64,000 nucleotides of DNA, from contig ML058405.1 in assembly GCA_003013855.2 (NCBI GenBank), positions 1,981,976-2,045,975 of the forward strand, in the 5' to 3' direction. A program made the translations under genes and the position numbers. How positions within the stretch are numbered: position 1 is the stretch's first letter; the number at the start of each line of letters is the position of its first letter. The notes beneath the pieces were generated by a model, which saw nothing but the letters and a program-made list of their open reading frames with translations, had not been told where the DNA came from and ran no database searches. This document shows positions 1 to 11,500 of this stretch, in pieces. Origin of the DNA: Liriodendron chinense. Its lineage: Eukaryota; Streptophyta; Magnoliopsida; Magnoliales; Magnoliaceae.

Positions 1-480
1 AAAAAAAAAGCAGTAAAAGCAAGAGAGATGATGAAAAATTGTCCCACTAGACAAGGACATGAACTCCCTCCAAACGCTCAATGACGCAACGAAAAAGTCC
101 ATGCCAAATTCCAAGCTAAAACTCTTCACACATGAAAGAGCCCCAATCACAAGTAAATGAAGACTAGGACCCTCTGAATTCTGTATTACGAAGAGCGCAA
201 TTAATAACCATGTAATAGATCCTCCTCTTTTACGACTCAACGGACTTATGTTTGAAGATTATCCTATTATGTGTTTCCATATCCCTCACATCATTGCATA
301 TGGAAGTGTTTTCCAAACGATCACCCCATGAAAATAAATTGACCTTTTTCCCATACCACAAGAATGTCCATAATGGATTTGTCAAGAACCCAAGCCTCCT
401 TAAACCAATAGAAAGGTAATGCCAAATAACCCTTGCAACCACATAATGAATGGATAAGTGACTCACTCTTTTGCTTCCTT
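1..480 (-). pseudogene. LINE reverse-transcriptase C-terminal fragment
   Basis: The minus-strand frame at 230-466 reads like the region after the zinc-binding RT domain of plant L1 elements (HYVVARVIWHYL near its start). It runs on to about position 1 with stops. It is a degraded scrap with no 3' poly-A or TSD visible, because the window starts here. Confidence 0.5.
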
Positions 481-1233
481 GAACATGAAAAACTACTTAC
501 GAATGGAAAGATTCATCTTTTTAAGGTAATTGATGGTGAATTTTATTTGCCATGGCAATGTAAGTGAAGTCTTGGATCCTTAGAGGGATGGAAGAAGCCC
601 TTAAATGTTAATATGGGAGAGGGAAGATGAACGGTCAAGATCAGATCCAAATCATGGCTTTGATACCATGTTAAGTCTTAGAGACTACATTATGAAGAAT
701 GCGGTTGTTGTTTCTAATCCACTGAGAATATAAAGAATATATAGAAGAGGTGGGAGATCCGTAATAGATCTTAATAGACATACATGTATACATCTATATA
801 CCTATTTATAAATAAATGGATGGATACATGTATATCCATTAAGATCTCTTCCAAATCTTTACAAATCTCCCACCTCTTCAATATTCTCTCCACATTCAAT
901 GGAATAAAAACAACAACCACATTCTTCAAAATGTAGTCTCTGAGACTTGACATAGTGGATATAGGGTCTCTCCATTTTTAACATTGTTTCCCATTTGCAA
1001 AAGCTTGTGCATGTGTAAGGTTTGAAGTACCTGCTTTTGTGCAATTGTGTGCGTGTATTAGGTGTTGTTGCAAGGTTGCTTGAGGTGCACGTGCACTCTA
1101 GAGGAGCTTTCAACATTGGTGGTCCAGTCACCTTCACAAGCAAAGCTCCAAATCTTGCAATTGTGCCTTTACCAAAATGGCTCCAAGCTGGTTTCAGGCA
1201 TTGCAAGATAGATTGAATTGTTGGTAATTGATT
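481..1233. other. Unassigned intergenic or intron-1 sequence
   Basis: AT-rich sequence with an imperfect palindrome-like stretch near 770-850. An unexplained open stretch is at 1022-1216 on the plus strand. No family or exon is recognised. Confidence 0.4.
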
Positions 1234-1416
1234 CTAAGACGCTTCACAAAACATGATAGTATCATCTACAAATTGAATATGAGAGATTGGAATGCTAACA
1301 TCACCGATGGAGAAACTCCTTATGGTCCCAAACTTGGAAGCCTTCTCAACTAGCTTATTGAGGCTTTCAAGGACAATCAAGAAGAGGAATGGGGAAAGCT
1401 GGATCTCCTCGACCAA
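1234..1416 (-). pseudogene. LINE reverse transcriptase palm fragment
   Basis: The minus strand encodes LSPFLFLIVLESLNKL followed by ISHIQFVDDTIMFC. These are the classic plant L1 RT blocks, including the catalytic dyad context (F-x-DD). Only about 60 codons remain. Confidence 0.8.
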
Positions 1417-1567
1417 TCCGTTTAGATCCTCTGAAGAAGCCTCTAAGGGAGCTGCTAGTTAATACGGAAAAGTTGGCTGTCGACACTCAAGCTCTGGTCC
1501 AATTTCTCGACTTGATTAGAAATCCCATTCTGTCCATGATATAGGAGTAAGGTTCAATCCAGTCTAC

Positions 1568-1603
1568 TCAAAAAAAAAAAAAAAAAGAAGAAGAAGAAGA
1601 AGA
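1568..1603. repeat. Poly-A then (GAA)n microsatellite
   Basis: An A-run passes into about five GAA/AGA units. It may be the tail of a retroposed element. Confidence 0.8.
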
Positions 1604-2444
1604 TCAATCTCCTCTATCATGTACTTTTTCCATATTGATTTTGCACACAAAACCCTGGTTTTTGCTTCTCTTTGTTTAGTCGACACACTCATTCACTACA
1701 AGGATTTCATCCATAATTTTCCTACACAATACGAGTGTGCCCTGAAACACAAGGATAATGAAGCGTAATGACCTCTTCTATTCTTTATGAAAGAACTTTC
1801 ACCATGAATCTTGTAAGCATTCTCCATCAAGCTAATCAGGAAATATATCAATTCTATTTTCAATGTGAATGAAATACAAAGCCTACCCAACCATTCTGAA
1901 ACTAGAGTTTTGCTTAGTGCACATGCATGTGCAATAAAGCCCATGTACATGCCACACATGTGCCAGCTTGGCACCTATGTGGGAGATCTAATCCATCCAT
2001 CAGGTTGGTCTGACCTTGTTCATGTTTTCCCAAAAATAAAATATGGTCCAATCAACATGGGTGCCCTAATATTGGAAACTGGTGGATGGGTTGGAAAAGT
2101 TCATTCAAGTTTTTCAGAGCCATACCTTTTTTTTTTTGCAAACTGTGGCTCACATGCAACCTGATTCTTGCGCTAGGGCATCAATATAGTGGTGCCTTTT
2201 TGATGGATGGATTGGATCTTGGACCTATTGTGATGCTAGCATGTGTGGCACTGTACATGCGTGTGGGCTTGGCAAAGCTCCTGAAACTATATGATTTCTT
2301 ACTCTAGACCTTCGAGTGGTGGATGATATTGTTGCAGAAATTTTTTAAACATCCTTCTTAAATTCATCAACAGTTGAAATATTATTTCTAAGCAACATTA
2401 AGCTGCTTAAAGCCAAATTTTACCTTGTGAGGTTGCCTATGCAG
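1604..2444. other. Intron/intergenic sequence 5' of exon A
   Basis: No recognisable coding or repeat family. It ends in the polypyrimidine tract and acceptor of PU1 exon A. Confidence 0.5.
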
Positions 2445-2580
2445 GACGGCCTATCATTTGCAAGAGCGTACTGGGTTACTAGATCTGTCATTGCTTGGAA
2501 TGTGGATGTGGAAGACAGTTTCTGCTATCTATATGCAAGTAAAAGTGCACAATTGTTTCTTGCAGATGATGGCATCAAAG
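2445..2580 (+). CDS. PU1: PU1 exon A (first recognised)
   Basis: 136 bp, preceded by a TGCAG acceptor and followed by GTTAGA. It encodes 45 codons plus one base, with the family motif ARAYWVT and then IAWNVDVED, YLYASKSA and DDGIK. In Arabidopsis PU1 this segment directly follows the transit peptide, so at least one exon lies 5'. I found no convincing ATG-bearing exon with transit-peptide composition at 1-2444. Confidence 0.93.
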
Positions 2581-5500
2581 GTTAGAATGGTAGACTACTC
2601 TCCAATTTCTGGCATTCGCTTTTCATTTTGAATATCATGAGGTTTTCTAGGTCCCCAAGCAACTCTCAGCATGCATAGGCACAGGCAGCCTGGCACATGT
2701 GTAGGACATCTGGTCCATGTATCAGGTGGGACCAACAGGGGATGTTCTGCCCAAACATTCATGCTGATCAAACTACCAGGTTGACCATGTTCAAAAACTA
2801 TGAATGTTCTAAAACAACATGTAGGTTTCTTTATACTGTCCATGATTTCGTATGTGTGGGGCTTTCCTGATAGTTAAAGAGCCTGATGGTTGACAAATGA
2901 TCTAAACGGCGGGTGCCATTTAGTTACAGGAATTGGATGTCCTAGACAATTGCCAGGTTGGCATATGAGGCTATGTGGGGTTGCTATGCCTCTAATGTTA
3001 TTTATTGCTTTCTTTGCCAAATATTATGAAACTGAATAAGGTACAGAAAGATTAGGATCCTCAGGTTGAATAGAATCTCAACAAATCTTGGCACCAATCT
3101 CCCCAGTGCATCAATTGTAGAACCAACGGTTCCAAATGACTAGGATTACCTACAAAAGAATCTAGAGCAGATAGTGATCAAGTCACCATTTTCAATTGAT
3201 TTGAAGCAATTGGAGACACCTTAAAAACTATGAAATGTGTTGGAACATTTATTTGTTATGCAAGGGTTTAGCTGTAAATATGCAAAGTAGGGACTCATGT
3301 ATAATTTTATATTTATTAGGGGGTTATGATGTAATTTGTAAATAGGGGAAACCCTACATATAAATAGAATAAGAAAAAGAGGCGGCTCATGTTTTTGAGC
3401 TCTCTCTCAACTTTTCCTCCTCTCCCATCTCTCTTTACAACTTCTACAAATCTACATGATATCAGAGACTTGTTGGATCAGTTCGATGTGAGATTGAGGA
3501 TCTATACACAAGGAGGATCGAAGCCTGAAGGATTTCTGATGTAGGGGACTGCTGACTTCAGCCGTATGGCCCCATACGGATCAATTTGGGTTGAGATCCA
3601 CACCACCAGGTGCGGTTACGCATGGGAGGAATTATGAGCATTTTTTTCATAATTTTCTGGATTTGTTTGGTATTTTTTATGGATTCATTTTTTCTTCTTC
3701 TGGAAAACGGCCCTAAATCGTCAATTTCTCAGATTTCTTCTGAATCGGCAATTTTTAATCATTGGGATTCACTCATTATGGACCTTTTTTGATGATCTAT
3801 TAAGGAATGCTGCCCTGTGCAGATTCGAGATGTTTTTGTGCATTTTTTGAGCAAAAAGGCGGTCTGGCTGGACCGCAAGACCCTTTTTTGGTTTTTGGAG
3901 GTCCAGCGTATACACCGTATTTGGGTGTATCTCCCTGCCGCTGGTTTTGCTCATTGTACTTTAGTTTGTGATTTTTCTCCACCTCTCCTTCACATATCCA
4001 TGGATTCAAGTCATCTGGACATCTCCGAGGGGCTCCTCTCAATTACCTCCACAAAATTTAACGGGAACAAATTTCTTTTGTGGCCTCGAGTTGTTCGCAT
4101 GTATGTTATTGGCAAGGAGAAACTTAGATTTCTTACTGACACATCCAAGAGGCCGTCTATTTTTTAATTTGGTGATTCATCACAATTGTCACAGATTGAC
4201 GCATGTGATTACTCAAATGCTATTGTTATGGGTTATCCTCAACTCTATGGAACCCAGTATTGCCTCTTCCTATTTCTTCTATGATTCTACTGGCGATCTA
4301 TAGAAGTCCCTCAATGAGACATATGGGACCATATCTAACAAGCCCCGTATCTTCCAGTTGACCAGTGTACCCTATTCTCTCACCCAAGAGAATTTGTTAG
4401 TTAATGAATATATTGGTGCACTAAAGAGTCGTTGTGAAGAAACTGAGTCATCTGCAACCCTTGAGTGAGCTTCCAGATAGTCATAGTGCAGAGATTGTGA
4501 GGATACGGGAAGATGAAGCAAAAACATATAAATTCTTGACTGGATTGAACAGTGAACCGGATCCAACTTGTTGCTACAACTCAATTTCCCTCTCTTCAGG
4601 TAGCATATTCCATTGTTCATACTGAGGAGGCCCGTAGGCGGGTGATGTAGCACCTGCTGCTACTCAGGAGAGGACTACATTTACCTCCACCATTGTCCGA
4701 TCTGGTGACTGAAGTGGTGGTTTAGATTCTCGAGGAGTTTTTATCATGGGACGAGGCTGTGGTCGTGGTAGGTTTATGCGCACCTTCTGCAATCGGTCTG
4801 GATACACTAGGGATCGGTGCTTTAAATTACATGGCCGTCCTACTGCTCATGTTGCTGCTTCTGATGAGATCGGGACCATATCAAACTCTTCTAGTAATCA
4901 TCCTCTTAACATCTCTCTTGTCTCCGATCAGTTGGACACACTTCCCATGACTAGAGCTGATGTTATGGATCTTCAGCGCCTTCGAATGCTTTAGACCCAA
5001 TCTGTGCCTCTTGCCTCTTTTGCTTCACAGCCATCCTGCCTCCTCCTTCGTTGCGACCATAGGTACTACACTCCATGCCTCTTCCACTCCTGCGACTTGG
5101 ATTATTGATTCAGGGGCATTAGATCATTTGACTGGTGAGCACACTTGTCTTATTCCATCTAGTTCCTCTACTTGCAGTCAGTCTAGTACATCTAGCTGAT
5201 GAGACTTCTACTCCTGTAGAATCCATTGGCTCTGTTTCTTTTTCTTCTAATCTCACCTTGTCTAATGTTCTCCATGTTCTTAAATTTTGTGCAAATTTGA
5301 TCTCTGTTCATAACCTTACAAAAGCCCTCAACTGTTGTGTGATTTTCTTTCCTTCTCATTGCATCTTTCAGGACTTGAATATGAAGAGGACTATTGGTGT
5401 GGGCCATGAGTACGGCGGTCTCTACTTTCTTCATCAGGGGGAGTTGTTTGCTAGGAGTGATGCTTCATCGAGTTCTTTTACTTCTGTTTCTCATTGTTTT

Positions 5501-8500
5501 GAGTCTAGTCAGGACTCGAGTGCCGTATGGCATGCGTGACTTGGTCATGTGTCTTTCAAGACTTTGCAATTTTTTTTTCCTAAGTTTAATTAGTTGAATA
5601 ATGTTTCTTTCTAGTGTTAAACGTGTCAGTTTAGCAAGCATGTTCGGATCTCATTCCCTGCACTTTCACATCGTTCTTGGGACTTGATGAGGAATTGAAT
5701 TTGGTTTGGGTAAGATATAAGGTTCATGAATTGAATTTGGTGAACATATTTGTTAGTTGATCTTGGGACTTGAACAAAACGTAAATTTCTTTGCTAGCAA
5801 CTCTCTTGGATAAAATGGCAATCAACCTCGATGTGCTTGGTCCTCTCATGATAGACAGGGTTGTTGGCAACATAAGAGGTTGCTTGATTATCATAATACA
5901 ACCTCATGGGAACCTCAACTATAAACTTAAGTTTGCACATAAATGTCTTTAGCCAAATAAGTTCACATGTCTCATGGGCCGTTGCCTGTATTATACCTTA
6001 GCAGTTGAACGTGATACAACACTCTGCTTCTTAATCTTAAGTAACAAAGTTGCCACCTACACAAGTATAGTAGTCGGATGTAGATCGCCTATTAGATGGA
6101 GAATCAGCCCAATCTGTATCAGAATATTCTTCCACTCGAAGATGGCCATTCCGTTTGTAGAGGATACCATGATCAGGTGCTCTCTTTAAATACCTGAGGA
6201 TATGAGGCATGACTTCCATATGAGAGACCCAGGGAGCCTACATAAATTAACCACGCTGGTAGTGTAGGCAATATCCAGTCAGGTAATTGTTGGATAAATT
6301 AAATTTCCTTTCCAACAAGTTGACGATATCTCCTTGGATCATCAAGTTTACTCAAGCTGACCTACACTATTTTTTTTTTCTGTATCCATGGGAGTTTCGG
6401 CCGGCTCCGAGAAGATATGTCTTATCCAGTAAATTCATCACATATCTTTATTGTGACAAGTTGATGGCTGCCTTGGTTATGGCAACCTCAATCTTCAAGA
6501 AATACCAAAGATGACTCAAGCCCTTCATTTTTTTTGAAAGGTAACGGGTAACTTTCATTAGAAAAAAGCGCCGAGGTAGTGCAAAACAAAGAAGGAAAGG
6601 AAAGGAAAAGAGAAAAATTAGAACAGCTTGATCAGCCACCCCTTGTACCCTACCCACTCAACAACATAATCCCAAGCATGAGAGGCAACCCCCTCCGTAC
6701 TACGACAAACATTTCGAAAACATCTAACATTTCTCTCACCCCAAATCCCTCAAAGACCTACAAGAAGACAGAGTCTCCACACTTTTCGACGTTTTTTACA
6801 AGAAATAGCCCCGTGCTATTCCAACAAAAGGTTACCAATGACCTAAGGCGTCACTCACGCAATGTTGAATCTAGCGAAGGAGGCCCATATGCGCCTATAG
6901 TAGGAGCAATGAATAAAGAGTTGGTTGATGGACTCAGCATCTGACATGCAAAGGAGGCAGATATTTGGTATAACCATAGATTGCTTTTGGAGGTTATCAA
7001 GTGTTAGAACTTTGTTCCTTCCCACAAGCCACAAATGAGCTGTGTTTCTATACTTCTTCTCGTTGGACCGGATCATGGAATAGAAAGAGCTAACTGAGAA
7101 GGATCCTTACTTTTCCCTGAGCCATATCAAACTATTCTTTTCATCGCTCGAGGGCCAACAAAGATGGAGAAACTCCAACAGAGCAACATATTCGTCCACC
7201 TCGTTATTCTGGAGAGATTGATGGCAAGGCGAAGACCACACCACCAAGCCGCTGCTAAACTCATAGCATTGTTTGATCATAACAGTGCCAATCCAGAGCC
7301 AAGCGAGCAATAGCTAGGAATAGGGCTATAAATGGTCGGGTTTGGCCAAAACTAGAACCACTCATTTACTAAATGGGTTTGGGTCCAAATTTTAGATCCA
7401 GACCCTTTTACTAAATGGGCGGGTCTGGGTCAAGTTTAAGTCAACCTCATCAGAGTGGGTCTGGTAGAGGGAGATCCACCTAGGCCCATTTATAAATGGG
7501 TAAGGTCTAATTGGTTTGGGTCTGAATTTGGTATGCAAGCATTTTTACTAGGTTTAAAACTAAGTTTGGATGGGTCCGGGCCTAGATGGGTTCCTTGCAA
7601 CATAGACGAAACCCGCCCATTTACTAAATGGGTTTGGGTCGGGTCCAATACAAAGGAAACCAGATCTAGACCCATTTAGCAATTGGGTCTATTCTTGGAC
7701 CCAGACCCGTACCATTTAACAAACGGGTCGGGTCTAAATGGGTTGGGATTGGGTACCCCATCGGGTCCGCTGACCCATTTACAGCCCTAGCTGGGAAGGA
7801 AACACCTAGCGGCACATCGTCCCTCCAAATATCTTCCCCAAAGCATATTTTCTCTCCATTTCCCAAGGAGAATGCCACACCTATCAAGAACTTTGGTCTC
7901 ACACTTGAGATACCTTTCTAAATCGCTGACCCCCTTTACATCGAGGAGTCTTTAGTCCACCATCCACCGGTCGAGCAACCATATTTGCTAGCAATGATTT
8001 GTCTCCATAAAGAGTCTCTTTTAGTGTTAAACCGCCACCACCATTTACCTAACAGGGTGTCATTCATCACCTGCCAAGTTATGGATATTAGCACCACCAG
8101 TGTCATACGGCTTGTAGACTTCATCCCATTCAAGTAAGTGGAATTTTTTCTTCTCCAGCGAATCACCTCACATAAAATCGTGCCGTAGCTTCTCAAGATG
8201 AAAGGATCGATTTTGGGCATTTGAAAAGCGATAAGAAGTAACAATATGGACATTAGCACCACCAGCTTCATACAACTCGTTTTTTAATTTTTTTTTGTTA
8301 AATAAACAATATACGTAACAATACGAAGATAACATTGCAAAATAACATTAAAAAAGACTAATACAAAAGTAACAACACTAAAAAATAACATAAAGTTTAA
8401 TATCCTCCATAGGACAATAACAATGAATAAAAAGTTATGACTTAAAAACACAAGCATATATGAGTGTCAAAGTTCTTAATCACAAAATTGAATCATATCC

Positions 8501-11500
8501 AAAGCTCAAGTGGATCACACCACGGGAAACAGTGTGCATACAATCTACGAGTCGAATCAAACTGAGCTGAATCAAGCCGAGTCGAGCCGGTATTGCCCTG
8601 GTTTGAGCTCGGTTTGTTCTTTTAAATGAGCTTGACTCTGAGGCTTGGTTTGGTTTGAACTTCTATTCGAACCAATCTAAGCCAAGCTTTTTTAAACCAA
8701 TCCGACCTGAGCTTTCGAGCTGGCTTGGTTTGTGTCCAGCTCTAACTGTAATGTTTATTTGCCATTGAACCTGTTGATAAGGTTGCATGGACCTGGGTCA
8801 AGGGAGAACACAAATCGCAGCTTATCCAAAAAAATAAAAATAAAAATAAAAATAAAAATAATAGAAGTTTTAATTGTGGGAATTTAGTCCCTACCGTGTG
8901 GTCCACGGTCCACCATAGATTTGGATCTGCCTCATTTTTTTGGACCATGCCTTAAAATGAGTTGGCAAAAAGGATGGATGGCATGGATATACAACAAATG
9001 CATCAAGGTGGGCCCTATGTTCAAGGCGTCACTCACTAGTGGTCCACTTGAGGTTTAGATTTGCCTGATTTTTTGGACCATGCCTTAAAATGAGTTGGCA
9101 AAACAGATTGAAGGCATGGATATACAAATACATCAAGGTGGGCCCCAATTTCAGGGCCTCATCCACTAGTGGTCCACCTGAGATCTGGATCTGCCTCATT
9201 TTTGGCCATGCCCTAAAATGAGTTGATAAAAGGGATGGACAACATCGATATACAATACATACATCAAGGTGGGCCCCACGTACATGGCCTTAAAAAAGTT
9301 ATGCATGAGGCATACATTGACTCAAAATTAATAAATTAAATTATGGCACTGTTGTTGCCAAGTCACAATCCCAGAATTAAATTGTTTAAACGATTTTCAC
9401 CGTTAATTTGCAAACACTTATTTTTTTGAAATAGGACCATTTGATATTTTTCATTCTTCACTGTTCAATAAATATCCACCAATCCATTAGTGAGATAAGT
9501 GTCAATAGATTGCATGAATTTGAGGTTGATTTGGGGCATTGAACGGTCCACCAAATCAACTCCAAAAGGGGCTTTTCCATCACAGTCCTCCCTTACCGAA
9601 ACTGGAGGGTCATCCTTCTGACTTGAGAACCGGCTATGAACATCTGATGCTCCATCATGAGTATGTCGTGAGGTAAGTCTTCGAGGTTCTACTACAGGAA
9701 GGTAGATTTTCTCCCGGATTTCTTTGCCACCAGATCTGCCTCTAGCTAGAACATCCCGACTTTGTACGAAACGTTGTTAGAATTTCTTCAACTTGTCAAT
9801 ACCTGTACTGTCACTACCTATTATGATGATATCTTCTACATATACAACGAACACTATAGTGCCCATCTCATTTCACCTTATAGAAATAGAGTTGTCGACC
9901 TCGTTACGTTTCATCCCAAATTCAAATCCCACCTTATTGAACTTGTTGAACTTGAAGACTAAAAACAGTAAGAAGGAAGGAGACTTGAGAGAGAGAGAGA
10001 AGAAGAAGGTACGGCTGTGTGTGAGAGAGAATGAGAGAGATTAGGTTCTAACCCGAATCCTCCAAGTTTTATTAATAAGGTTTATTGGCCTTTTTACAAC
10101 TAACCGCCTTAGAATAGAAAAAGTTACATAAAGACCCCCAATAGAACTGGTAAACAAAGGCCCTTATGTTTCAACACTCCCCCTCAAGTTGGTGCGTGAA
10201 TATCTATCATGCCCAACTTGCTAGAAATCTCACGAAGAGCAGTGGAATTTAAGGCCTTTATAAATATATCTGCCAACTGATCTGAGGAGCGAACGAAGGG
10301 CGTGGAAAGTTCTCCTGAAGCAATCTTCTCTCAAACGAAATGGATATCAACCTCAATATGTTTAGTCCTCTCATGAAAGACTGAGTTTGAGGCAATATGA
10401 ATGATTGCTTGATTATCACAATAGAGAGGAATGGTTGAGTCAGAGAATAAACCCAACTCTTTCATAGTGGACTTCTCCATAGTAACTCGCATGCCCCATT
10501 AGCCATAGCTTTGTACTCTGCCTCTGCACTTGACCTCGAGACTACATATTGTTTCTTGCTTCTCCAAGTCACCTAGGTTTCCTCCCACAAAAGTACAATA
10601 CCCAGACGTAGATTTTCTACCTATAGAACAACCTGCCCAATCCGCATATGAAAAACCACACATATTCACATGCCCATGATTCTTGTACAAAATTCCTCGA
10701 CCTGGACATGTTTTTAGGTACCTTAGGATGTGATGAACCGCCTCCAAGTGAGGCATCCTGGGAGAATGCATGTATCGACTCACAATGCTCACTGCTTGAG
10801 TAATATCTGGCCTTGTGATTGTCAAATAAATCAATTTCCCAACTAGTCTTTGATACATGCCAGGGTCATCAAGCTTGTCACTTATGTCTGCATGCAGTGA
10901 ATGTTTCTGCTCCAAGGGGGAAGACACTGGTCGTGAACCCAACTTTCTTGTCTCCTTGAGAAGGTCAAGGGTGTATTTTCTCTGAGAGATGAAGATGCCC
11001 TTTGATGAGTGGGCCACCTCAATTCCAAGGAAGTATCACAGACAGCCTAGGTCCTTCATTTCAAACTTCTTGCTTGGTGTTTGGTTTGTTGGATGAATTG
11101 CAAGTTATCGCCTGTAAGGACAATGTTGTCCACATATACAAGTAGAATAGTTCTTTCCTTTGGGCGTGAATGAATAAACAGTATATGATCTGTTTGGCAG
11201 CGCTTGAATCCAAATGAGAGAACTACAGAACTAAATTTTGCAAACCAAGCTCTGGGAGACTGTTTTAGGTCATACAAAGCCTTTTTCAGCTTACACACCT
11301 TTCTTGACTCCCCCTTAAGCTGAAAATCAGGGGGAAGATCCATGTATACCTCCTCGGTCAGATCACCATTTAGAAAAGCATTATTGACATCTAATTGGAA
11401 CATAGGCCAATCTAGGTTAGCCGCCAGAGAAAGGATAAGACGAACAAAATTGAGTTTCGCCACGGGAGAGAAGGTCTCAGTATAATTGACTCCGAAAAGT

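Larger units (their letters stand above)
3238..5735 (+). mobile_element. Copia A: 5'-half LTR retrotransposon, truncated
   Basis: It has a 219-bp 5' LTR (3238-3456, TGTTGG...CTACA), a primer-binding site, gag, zinc knuckle, protease motif and gag-pre-integrase segment. It then stops at about 5690-5735 against an inverted copia fragment. No 3' LTR is present. gag and pol are frameshifted throughout. Confidence 0.85.
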
